Below are positions 1 to 8,600 of a DNA stretch of 64,000 nucleotides, one piece after another; position 1 is the stretch's first letter, and each line of letters starts with the position of its first letter. A model generated the notes under the pieces. The model did not search any database, was not told the DNA's origin, and worked only from the letters and a program-made list of their open reading frames with translations. The stretch lies in assembly GCF_034366625.1 (NCBI RefSeq), contig NZ_JAXMIH010000007.1, positions 62,001-126,000 of the forward strand, in the 5' to 3' direction. A program made the position numbers and the translations under genes. The DNA comes from Prosthecobacter sp. Its GTDB lineage: Bacteria > Verrucomicrobiota > Verrucomicrobiia > Verrucomicrobiales > Verrucomicrobiaceae.

Positions 1-1322
1 TCGGCTCACGCTGGGAGCTTTTTGTCGATGAATTCCTCGTCGCACAGAAAAGCGGAGTCTCTTTGAAGCTCCACGAGCCCGTGCGGCGCGAGATCGTGCT
101 CACCACCGATAAACCCTGGGAAGGGCCGACGTGCGCTTACTTCTCCGTCATCCAGGATGGCAAGAAGGTGCTCTTGTATTACCGTGGCTCCTCCGGCGGC
201 TCGGATCACAGCGATGCCCAAGTCACCTGCGTTGCCGAAAGCACCGACGGCATCCATTTCACGCGTCCGAATCTCGGTTTGATCGAGGCTGGCGGCACGA
301 AGGACAACAACGTCATCTGGCGCGGGGTCGAGTCGCACAACTTCTCGCCATTCCTCGACAGAAACCCCAATTCCAAGCCTGAGGAACGCTACAAGGCTCT
401 TGGTGGGGTGAAGCAGCCTGGCAAGAACTGGCATCAAGGTGAAACGCCCGGAGGTTTGTATGCCTTCTCCTCGGCGGATGGCATCCATTGGAAGAAGATG
501 AAGGACAGTCCGGTCATCACCAAAGGTGCGTTCGACTCGCAGAACCTCGCCTTCTTCGACACCACGCGGAGCCGCTACGCCTGCTTCAGCCGAATCTTTA
601 GCAACAAAGTCCGTGCCGTACAGAGCTGCACTTCCGCCGACTTTCTCGCCTGGAGTGACGGCGTCCCGCATCGCTATGCCAAAGACGTGCCGATGGAGCA
701 TTTCTACACCAGCGCAACGGTGCCATGCCCCACTGCACCACATCTCTTTCTCTCATTCCCAAAACGTTTCGTCACCACACGGAAGAAGGTGCCTGAGCAC
801 GAAGGCCCCGGTGTCAGCGATGCCGTCTTCATGTCCAGCCGCGATGGCGTGAACTGGGATCGCCCCTTCCTCGAAGCCTGGGTGCGCCCCGGTCCCGATC
901 TCAAGAACTGGACTGACCGCAACAACATGACCGCCAACGGTGTCATCGAGAGCAGCGACACCGAGTGGTCGCTCTACATCAGCGAGCATTACCGCCACGC
1001 CGATCACCGCATCCGCCGCCTCACCGTGCGCAAGCAAGGCTTCGCCTCCATGCACGCCGACGCGAAAGGCGGCGAATTTACAACACATCCGATCAAGTTC
1101 ACCGGGAGCAAACTTCACCTGAACTATTCCACCTCCGCCGCCGGATCGATCCTGATCGAGGCTCAGGATGCAACTGGCAAGCCCCTTGCCCAAATGCCCG
1201 AACTCTATGGCGACGATCTCGATGCTTCCGTCCTCGATGTCAGCTCTCTCAAAGGCAAAGCCATCCAACTTCGAGTGAAACTTAAAGACGCCGATCTCTA
1301 TGCGCTCCGCTTCGCCGACTAA
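1..1322 (+). CDS. Glycoside-hydrolase-like five-bladed beta-propeller protein (5' end outside window)
   Basis: The frame is open from base 3, giving 440 codons; the real start lies upstream. A TTG at 63 is an internal codon, because the residues before it (ELFVDEF) match the same place in the paralogue at 9905 (ELFVDEH). Propeller-like repeats are visible, such as AESTDGIHFTRPNLGL and SSADGIHWKK, with SSRDGVNWDRP near residue 280, followed by a C-terminal beta-rich domain. This resembles GH32/GH43-type folds that handle glycans outside the cytoplasm; the substrate cannot be read from sequence. It is followed by a sialidase-like gene in the same direction. It is one of four such propellers in the window and is closest to the 9905 copy. 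Confidence 0.75.
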   Translation, partial: GSRWELFVDEFLVAQKSGVSLKLHEPVRREIVLTTDKPWEGPTCAYFSVIQDGKKVLLYYRGSSGGSDHSDAQVTCVAESTDGIHFTRPNLGLIEAGGTKDNNVIWRGVESHNFSPFLDRNPNSKPEERYKALGGVKQPGKNWHQGETPGGLYAFSSADGIHWKKMKDSPVITKGAFDSQNLAFFDTTRSRYACFSRIFSNKVRAVQSCTSADFLAWSDGVPHRYAKDVPMEHFYTSATVPCPTAPHLFLSFPKRFVTTRKKVPEHEGPGVSDAVFMSSRDGVNWDRPFLEAWVRPGPDLKNWTDRNNMTANGVIESSDTEWSLYISEHYRHADHRIRRLTVRKQGFASMHADAKGGEFTTHPIKFTGSKLHLNYSTSAAGSILIEAQDATGKPLAQMPELYGDDLDASVLDVSSLKGKAIQLRVKLKDADLYALRFAD

Positions 1323-1350
1323 CTCATTCATCATCTTGCCCTTCCTTATC

Positions 1351-2418
1351 ATGCGCTCCCTGATTCTCCTCTTCGCCCTCGCCTCGCTTCAAGCCGAGGA
1401 AGCCACCCCGCCATCCATCAAGCGCTTCGTCGCCATCGACAACGTCTGCGCCTGGCCGAACCTCACCCTGATGCCGGATGGCAGCATCAACACCACCATC
1501 TTTGGCAAACCGAGCCATGGTCAGGTCGCCGGAGCTGCGGAATGCTGGAATAGTCCTGATGGCGAGTTCTGGTCACTGCGCGGCATCCCCGCTCCAAACG
1601 ATGCGGACACCAACCGCATGAACGTCGCCGCCGGTCTCGCGAAGAACGGCGACCTCCTCGTGCTCTGCTCCGGCTGGACCGATGTGAAACAACCGCAGCG
1701 TCCGAAGCAGCCCGTCTTCCGCGATGACATCCTCAGCACCTGGGTCTGCCGCAGCAGCGATGGCGGCAAATCTTGGTCGCAGATCAAATCATTCCCCGCG
1801 CCTGATGACGGCTGGACGAGCTACATCCCCTTTGGCGACATCAAGATCGGCGCTGACGGCGCACTGCATGTCTCCTGCTACGGCGGCGAGTGGAAAGAGT
1901 TCGCCATCAGCACGAAGACAAAGGGTTACCGCTCCTGGCACTTCCGCAGCGATGACGATGGCAAAACGTGGGTGCGCACTGGCACCATCCACAAGACCGG
2001 CAACGAAACCACGCTTCTTCACCTCGGCGGCAAGCGCTGGATGGCAGCCGCACGTGAGACAGGCATGGATCTCTTCATCTCCGAAGACGATGGCGTGACC
2101 TGGGGTGAGCCGAATCGCGTCACTGCCAAGAACGAGATAAACGGACACCTTGTTCGTCTCAAAGATGGTCGTATCCTCCTTGTGCATGGCAGCCGTGTGA
2201 AAGGCCAGTTCGGCGTGCTCGCCAAGCTCACCAGCGATGAAGGCAAAACCTGGAGCACAACCATTCGCATCGCTCACACGCTCGAATCGGACTGCGGCTA
2301 TCCCAGCACCGTGCAACGTGCCGATGGAAAACTGGTGACCGCTTGGTATTCGAAGACCTCCGAGAACCACCAGCGCTATCACATGGGTGTGGCGATCTGG
2401 GAAGCGCCGATGCCATGA
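1351..2418 (+). CDS. Secreted sialidase-like protein with BNR/Asp-box repeats
   Basis: 355 residues. The ATG at 1351 is preferred because it opens directly with a signal peptide (MRSLILLFALASLQA, cleavage near residue 15); an in-frame ATG at 1300 lies inside the previous gene. Asp-box motifs (SxDxGxxW type) sit near residues 134-142, 200-207, 244-251 and 294-301, the hallmark of a sialidase-type six-bladed propeller. In this phylum such proteins often lack proven sialidase activity, so the substrate is open. The stop overlaps the start of the aldolase gene by ATGA (2415-2418), so it is translationally coupled to the DapA-like, dehydrogenase and dehydratase genes. Confidence 0.8.
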   Translation: MRSLILLFALASLQAEEATPPSIKRFVAIDNVCAWPNLTLMPDGSINTTIFGKPSHGQVAGAAECWNSPDGEFWSLRGIPAPNDADTNRMNVAAGLAKNGDLLVLCSGWTDVKQPQRPKQPVFRDDILSTWVCRSSDGGKSWSQIKSFPAPDDGWTSYIPFGDIKIGADGALHVSCYGGEWKEFAISTKTKGYRSWHFRSDDDGKTWVRTGTIHKTGNETTLLHLGGKRWMAAARETGMDLFISEDDGVTWGEPNRVTAKNEINGHLVRLKDGRILLVHGSRVKGQFGVLAKLTSDEGKTWSTTIRIAHTLESDCGYPSTVQRADGKLVTAWYSKTSENHQRYHMGVAIWEAPMP

Positions 2419-3335
2419 TCTCTCCTCGTTACCGCCCCTGCGTCCTCGCCACATGCTGCATACCGTGGAATGAACGCTTTGAGTTCGAAGAGGTCATTTT
2501 TCGCCGGTCGGTGCGGCTGCAAATCGCCAGCGGCATTCGGGATCTCTATATCTTTGGCACCGCAGGTGAAGGCTATGCAGTCACCGAAACGCAATTCGAC
2601 GCGGTCACGCGTGTGTTTCTCGATGAAACGCGAATCGACGGCGTGCAGGCGATGATTGGTCTCATCAGCCAGTCGCTGCCGATGGTGATCGAGCGCATCG
2701 AGCGTGCTCGCGACATGGGCGCGAGGCGATTTCAGCTCAGTTTGCCGAGTTGGGGCGTTTTGAACGACGCGGAGCTGAAAACCTTCTTTCGTGAGACCTG
2801 CGGCCGCTTCCCCGACTGCGAGTTTTTGCACTACAACCTCATGCGCACCGGACGAATCGTCACCGGAGCCGAGTACGGCCTCCTGGCTGGCGAGTATGAA
2901 AATCTCGTCGCCACCAAGAACAGCACCGCGGATGAGGCCAGGCTCACGAGCCTGATGACGGCGTCTCCGCAGCTCCAGCACTTCATCACCGAGGCAGGAT
3001 TCGCCAAAGCTGCGTTGATGGGCGAGTGTGGCTTCCTCATCTCGTTCACTTCGACGAACTTTGTTCGTGCTAGCGAGTACTTCCGCGCGGGTTGTGAACA
3101 GGATGCTGCGAAGCTTGCTGCCATCGCCCGTGATTTCGACGGCCTCATCGCCGCCTTCAAAGAGGCTGTCGGCAGCACCGCGCACATGGACGGGGCTTTC
3201 GACAAGCTCTTCTGCCGCGTCCACGATCCCAAGTTCCCCCTGCGCCTGCTGCCGCCGTATGAAGGCGTGAGCGACGAGCGTTTCGACCGCTATCTCGCGC
3301 TGCTCCGTCAAAATCTGCCCCACTGGCTGCCATGA
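2415..3335 (+). CDS. Dihydrodipicolinate synthase / N-acetylneuraminate lyase family aldolase
   Basis: 306 residues, the usual size for this class I aldolase TIM barrel. Start at 2415 overlaps the preceding stop by ATGA. The GT-x-GE motif is present (GTAGEG near residues 48-53), the catalytic tyrosine is probably Tyr140 (in FLHYN), and the Schiff-base lysine is probably Lys168 (in NLVATKN). Members cleave or form 2-keto acids, for example 2-keto-3-deoxy sugar acids, sialic acid or dihydrodipicolinate. Coupling to an enolase-superfamily dehydratase and a 2-hydroxyacid dehydrogenase favours a sugar-acid catabolic aldolase over lysine biosynthesis. A neuraminate lyase role next to the sialidase-like gene is possible but unproven. 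Confidence 0.85.
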   Translation: MISPRYRPCVLATCCIPWNERFEFEEVIFRRSVRLQIASGIRDLYIFGTAGEGYAVTETQFDAVTRVFLDETRIDGVQAMIGLISQSLPMVIERIERARDMGARRFQLSLPSWGVLNDAELKTFFRETCGRFPDCEFLHYNLMRTGRIVTGAEYGLLAGEYENLVATKNSTADEARLTSLMTASPQLQHFITEAGFAKAALMGECGFLISFTSTNFVRASEYFRAGCEQDAAKLAAIARDFDGLIAAFKEAVGSTAHMDGAFDKLFCRVHDPKFPLRLLPPYEGVSDERFDRYLALLRQNLPHWLP

Positions 3336-4330
3336 AGCCCCTCTGCCTCACCACCGCGCTGCCATTCGCCACGGCGGAGCCTGACATCGACGAACTCGAC
3401 GTGCGTGTGCTGCGCGGACTGCCTGCCGATGCTCCGTGGCCTGAAGACGATGCCGATAAAGTTGAAGTCATGTTTTGCACCCATGCACCGCCGAATATCG
3501 CGGCCTTCAAGAACCTGCGCTGGCTGCAAATCGAGTCGGCGGGTTTCTCGCACTTGTTTCCGCATCGGCTGGGCGAACGCGGTGTCCTGGTGACGAATGC
3601 TCGCGGCATTTTTGATTGTCCCATCGCGGAATGGAACATCGCGATGATGATCAATCTCGTGCGGGATGTGCGCACGCTGATCCGGCATCAGGATGCGGGC
3701 ATCTGGGAGAGGTCGGCGCAGTTCACGGGCGAGGTGCGTGGCAAAACGGTGGGCATCTGGGGTTACGGCGGCATTGGGCGCGAGACGGCGCGGCTGGCGA
3801 AGACCATGGGCATGACGGTGCATGTGCTGACACGCTCGGGTGTGAAGTCGCGGGCAGACTCGACGTTCATCGCGGGCACGGGCGATCTGGATGGCTCGTT
3901 GCCGGATCGCTACTTCACCGAGGAAGAAACAACGGCGTTTCTCAGCGGCCTCGACTTCCTGATTCTCGCTTTGCCGCTCACCACGAAGACGGAAGGCATC
4001 ATCGGCGAGCCAGAGCTGCGCACGTTGCCGCGAGGAGCCTTCGTGCTGAATCCCGCACGCGGCACGCTCATTCGAGAAGCTGCGTTGCTCGCCGTGCTGC
4101 GTGACGGGCATCTTGGCGGCGCGGCCATCGACACGCATTATCAGTATCCGCTGCCGCCGGAGCATCCGCTGTGGGCCTTTCCGCATGTCATTCTCACGCC
4201 GCACATTTCAGGCACCTCGTTCTCGCCGAACTACAGTGCGGGCTTGCTGAACATCTTCCGCCAAAACGCCCGCCGTTTCGCCGCGGGCGAGCCTTTGCTG
4301 AATGTCATCCCACCTGACGACCTCCAATGA
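3332..4330 (+). CDS. D-2-hydroxyacid dehydrogenase family NAD(P)-binding oxidoreductase
   Basis: 332 residues. The start overlaps the upstream stop by ATGA, and its own stop overlaps the next gene the same way. The Rossmann motif GYGGIG is at residues 144-149, preceded by GKTVGIW. The substrate arginine is Arg243 (LNPARGT) and the catalytic histidine is His291 (LTPHISG). The glutamate normally found in the D-V-F-x-x-E-P motif aligns with Tyr272 (HYQYPLPP), so the Glu-His pair of classic family members is incomplete. It probably reduces or oxidises a 2-keto/2-hydroxy acid made by the neighbouring aldolase and dehydratase; the direction and substrate are inference. Confidence 0.82.
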   Translation: MKPLCLTTALPFATAEPDIDELDVRVLRGLPADAPWPEDDADKVEVMFCTHAPPNIAAFKNLRWLQIESAGFSHLFPHRLGERGVLVTNARGIFDCPIAEWNIAMMINLVRDVRTLIRHQDAGIWERSAQFTGEVRGKTVGIWGYGGIGRETARLAKTMGMTVHVLTRSGVKSRADSTFIAGTGDLDGSLPDRYFTEEETTAFLSGLDFLILALPLTTKTEGIIGEPELRTLPRGAFVLNPARGTLIREAALLAVLRDGHLGGAAIDTHYQYPLPPEHPLWAFPHVILTPHISGTSFSPNYSAGLLNIFRQNARRFAAGEPLLNVIPPDDLQ

Positions 4331-5574
4331 AAATCACCAAAGTCCGCACCATTCTCTCCACCGCGCCACAGCGGGATGTTTTCATGAAATCACGCGTGCG
4401 ACGCTCGGCGGCGTTCATCGTGATCGAGACGGACACGGAGTTGACCGGCCTCGGCGAAACGTATGCGGGCTATTTCGTGCCGGAGTGCGTGCCAGACATC
4501 GTGGCGTTTTACGAGCCCATTTTGATCGGACAATCGCCGCTGGATGTGGATGCGCTGTATCGCCGCATGTTCATAGCGGGGAAGTTTTGGGCGCGTGTCG
4601 GGCTGGGCAGCATCGTGCTGAGCGGGATTGAGGCGGCGTTGCTCGATCTGAAGGGAAAAATGCTCGGCGTGCCGGTGTATGAGTTGCTCGGCGGGCGCTG
4701 TCATGAGTCGCTGCCGTGCTACGCGACGGGCGGCACGAGCCCGCATGATCGCGGCGAACTAGAGGGCAAGGTGGAGGCGTATTTGAGCTGCGGATTCAAT
4801 GCGGTGAAGCTCGGCGCGGGCTTGTATCGGCCCGGACATCCGATCCTGGCCTCACGCACGCCGCAGGAAGCGCGTGATGTCGAGGTGAGCAAGGTGGAGT
4901 TCCTCCGCGAGCGCTTCGGCGACACCTTCCAGCTCAATCTCGACGCGCACATGGACAACCTCGCCGAGGGCGATCACCTGTGGGACGTGGCGACGGCGAA
5001 GTTCGTGCTGAACGCGCTCGAAGCCTATCCCATCGGCTTCTTCGAGGAGGCGCTGCCTTATACCGACATGCGCGCGTATGCCGAGTTGCGCAAAGCAACG
5101 ACCATCCCCGTCGCGGGTGGCGAATGCCTCAGCAGCATGGAGGAATGGCGCGACTGGCTGGAGCACAAGCCCTTCGCGCTCGCCCAGCTCGACGCGAGCT
5201 TCATGGGCGGCCTGATGAGCTTCATCAAGATCGCGCGACTGTGCGAGTTGCAGGGCGTGAACATCGCCACTCATGCCTGGAGTGCCACGCCTGGAGCCGC
5301 AGCGAACCTCCACGCCGCCTTTGCCAGCCGAAACACGGCCATCTGCGAAATGGCAGCCTACAATCCCTCCCGTCCCGAACTGAACAAACACATCGAAGCG
5401 CCGCTCATGACTGAGTTGTGGATCGAGCCCCCCGTTTTGGAAAACGGTCGCGTGAAGCTCGCGGACACGCCTGGCCTCGGCGTGCGACTGCCCGATGGCT
5501 TCGCCGAAAAATACCCGTTTGAGCCCGGCAGCGGCGAGTTCTGCTCCGTGAAAGGGAAAGTGCTGCTGCCGTGA
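4327..5574 (+). CDS. Mandelate racemase / muconate lactonizing enzyme family protein (sugar-acid dehydratase-like)
   Basis: 415 residues, full length for the enolase superfamily, with an N-terminal capping domain and C-terminal barrel. Metal ligands are likely Asp206 (LNLDAH), Glu240 or Glu241 (FFEEALP) and Glu266 (GGECLSS); His316 (ATHAWS) fits the general base of the galactonate/gluconate dehydratase group. Lys161 (NAVKLG) occupies the first lysine of the KxK motif and the second is Gly163. The expected reaction is dehydration of an aldonic acid to a 2-keto-3-deoxy acid, which the aldolase at 2415 could cleave. Last gene of the coupled run starting at 1351. Confidence 0.85.
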   Translation: MKITKVRTILSTAPQRDVFMKSRVRRSAAFIVIETDTELTGLGETYAGYFVPECVPDIVAFYEPILIGQSPLDVDALYRRMFIAGKFWARVGLGSIVLSGIEAALLDLKGKMLGVPVYELLGGRCHESLPCYATGGTSPHDRGELEGKVEAYLSCGFNAVKLGAGLYRPGHPILASRTPQEARDVEVSKVEFLRERFGDTFQLNLDAHMDNLAEGDHLWDVATAKFVLNALEAYPIGFFEEALPYTDMRAYAELRKATTIPVAGGECLSSMEEWRDWLEHKPFALAQLDASFMGGLMSFIKIARLCELQGVNIATHAWSATPGAAANLHAAFASRNTAICEMAAYNPSRPELNKHIEAPLMTELWIEPPVLENGRVKLADTPGLGVRLPDGFAEKYPFEPGSGEFCSVKGKVLLP

Positions 5575-5625
5575 AGTTGTGGCAGGACATCAACGCCGAG
5601 GTGGGGGCGGGAGGTCGTGACGTTT

Positions 5626-8600
5626 TCAATCATCCGGCCATGGTGACTGTTCTTCTTCGGCACGTTTGATCGCGCGTTCGCTGTTTTGCACGATTTCCAA
5701 ATAAAAGGCTCGCAAAAGGGGACGCTGGCGGTGTAGCGCAGACATTTCGAGTGCCTTGTCCCGATTATGAAGGTCGTGACCACGAGCTTGGCCTGGTTGC
5801 GCAGAGAATGAACGCGGGTGCAGGGAACTACGGAGACAGCGGCGCACGGTTTCCTGGCATGAAGCGCTCTGTTTGGCGGCCTGTTGGAGGATTCTTTCCG
5901 TGAGATCAGGATTGTTAAACGGCAGGCACGATTCGAGGCGCACTGGTTGTAGGGCGAAGGTCAGTTCTTCCTCATGAAGTGCGGACAGATGATCGCTTAG
6001 CCAGTGCTGGTAGGTTTGCCACGCGCCTTCGCCCAGGATATGAAACCAGTTACTCAGTTTGTCGGCCAGGGTAAGGTCTTGGGAGTGATGTGCGCCGATA
6101 AGTTGCTGGAAAGCGCTGTCGATCCTCTCGATAATCGCTGGGACAGAATCAAGCGAGTTCAGGTCGAGGTAGCCGAAGGGCTGATATTCGGCGTTTGGGG
6201 TGAGTTGCCAATGATCAAGACGTGCTCGGAGATAATCGACGACTTGTTGTGGATCGTGACGGCTCCAGGCTTCGATGAGATCATCCAAGCGCAGTTTTTG
6301 CAAATCGGGGATGAGCAGCAGCTTTTGGAGGATTTCTGCGCCGTGCGGAACGCCCTCGTAAGGAGGCCAGCCGAACCAAGTCATGATGCAGTCGCGGAGT
6401 TCTCCGCCAAGCCTGGGTTCCTCGACTTTGACCTTCACGGCAGCGATGATGCCGAAAACGACTTCGAGATGCGTAAAGTAGGTGTGCGCCTCTTTGGTCC
6501 AAGAAAAGACGTGAGAGCGAAATTCCACATCTTCATGGCTGGCGTAGCGTTTCAAAGCTGCCAGCTCATCGGTGGTGAGTTCGCGTCGATAGCGAAGACT
6601 GCGCAGCGCTTCCAGAGCGAGTGTTTTGCGTGGGCTTTGCAATGCTCGGAGCGTCCACTCGGTGCGGGTGGTTGGTTCGTCTTTCCAGGCATGATCGAGG
6701 GCTTGGTAAAGCCTGTCTAGCGTGCTGCTCTCGGAGGCCAAGAGGTGTTCTGCTAGCTGGGGAAGTAGCTCGGGCTGCTGTTTGCCGATGGAGCCAACAA
6801 ATGCCCAAAAACTCATGCTGCCGAGCTTTTCGAGTTTTGGGTGCCATTCTTCAAGAAAGCGCCAGAGGCCACTGGCGTCGCTCGTGAGCTTCACAACCTC
6901 GTGAGTGGTGTGATCGACGAAGGCAGCCCACGTTTGGCGCTTTAAGGCGATTTCATCCTGGATGCTGTCATAACTTTCTTTGGAAGTGAGCTGCTTACCA
7001 GCTTGGTAAAGTGCCCTGCGACTGCATTCGGCGACACTTTGAGGCACATCGGATTCCTCAGAGGAAAGGAAGAGGCGATGAATCCGCAGTTCCAAAGTGT
7101 CAGGGAAGGCTTCCAGCAGGTCATGGATGCCGTGGCGGCCCGATTTTTCCTGGAGGGCTGATTGCAGGCTGTTGATGAGCGTTTGCCGCAGAGCCCAGAG
7201 TGTGGCGGCATCTTCGATGGCTGGAATGGCCTTCTTGAGTGCGCTGACTGCCCGCGCTTGCTCCTGTCGCCATGCCTTGCGGTCCTCGGCTCTTGCCCCA
7301 TCTGCTTTCACTGGCATTTGGTCAGGCACGAAGAAGTGGCGGAAGTAATGAGCGGCGGATTGCCTCGCCTGCCAGATGGGGGAATGCAGCCAGTTCAGAC
7401 AGATCGTGAGGACTTCCTTTCGCAAATGCTTCGAGGGGCCGAGTGGCAGCAGGTAGTTGTGAAACTGGAGTGTGCGCTGATCTGCCCACTCGTTCTCCAT
7501 CTTGGTAAGTTGGAAGCATCCATCTAGCATGGCATGGAGAAGTGCTCCGAGCCTTTCATGTGATGGCAGAAGTGCAGGGTCGTAGATGCGGGCCTTGATC
7601 CACGGCATGGCTTGATTGGCAAAAACGGGCGGGCCAAAGCAGGCGACGGAGCAGATGGTGCTGATCTTGGACAAAAGGTCGCCGTATTGGCCGCCATCGA
7701 TTTCCCAGAGCAGATCAAGGCAGGTGGTGACGTACTCCAGTTGAATGCTGCCGATGGTTTCGGCGATGCCAGCAGATACTTCGAGGATTTGGGCGAATGA
7801 AGGGGGCGCTGTGGCGAATGCTTCTTCAATTTCATTCGGCGACTCGGCAGGTTGGTCATTCTTCAAGCGCAAGGCTTCACGCGCCTGTAAAAGAGACTCG
7901 TGCGGCTGTAGCTCGCAGATGCCTTGCCACAGATTGAGGATACCTACACGACGACGCCAGCCAGCCTGGCGATATTCGCTTTTCAGCGCCTCGACGAGAG
8001 GTGTGGTGACACGCGAGGCTTGCGGGTGAATGAGGCGGGTGATGTATTCGGCCTCGGAGAGGTTTCGCAGCACTGCTGGCAGCAAGGTGTCACTTCCTAG
8101 TTGAGTCCAAAATCTCGCTGGCAATGGCTTTGCGTGCCCCTTTTCATCAAAACAAGCCTCGCAGGCACGGTAGTCTGCCGCTAGGTCGGGAATGAGCCTC
8201 CAGGTGCTCTGCTGCAAACCAGCATCCGCTTTGATCTGGAGGTGGCCAGACTCCTTCAAGACATCCAACAACCGACGAAAGTCTGGTGGAGTCAGGCCCA
8301 TGAATGAAGCTGCTTTTTCCTCCAATACGGCGTCCACGGGCGCGGAAGATAGTAGGGCAAGAAGATCCAATGCTTCCTCAATCACAAACTCGGAGACTCC
8401 GTGTGTGGTAGCGAGCTTGGGCGTGTCAAAGAGGCTATGAAGCACCTCGCGGCGAAAATGCGCGTCCTGGTGCAGGTTGACCTTTCCGTCGTGTTTGTTG
8501 AGATGTTCAGCACCCGTCAGAATGATGAGAGGACTGCCACCCGCAGCATCCACGAGCGCTTTGGCAAGCTGTGTGAGGTTTGGAGCAAGCGCAGCTTTGG

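Noticed and set aside
1351-3335. Complete sialic acid catabolic pathway (sialidase, NanA-type lyase, kelch epimerase, SSS transporter)
   Set aside because: Individual families fit, but no NagA/NagB/NanK/NanE-like genes are seen and the aldolase clusters with dehydratase and dehydrogenase genes suited to sugar acids. Left as one possibility.
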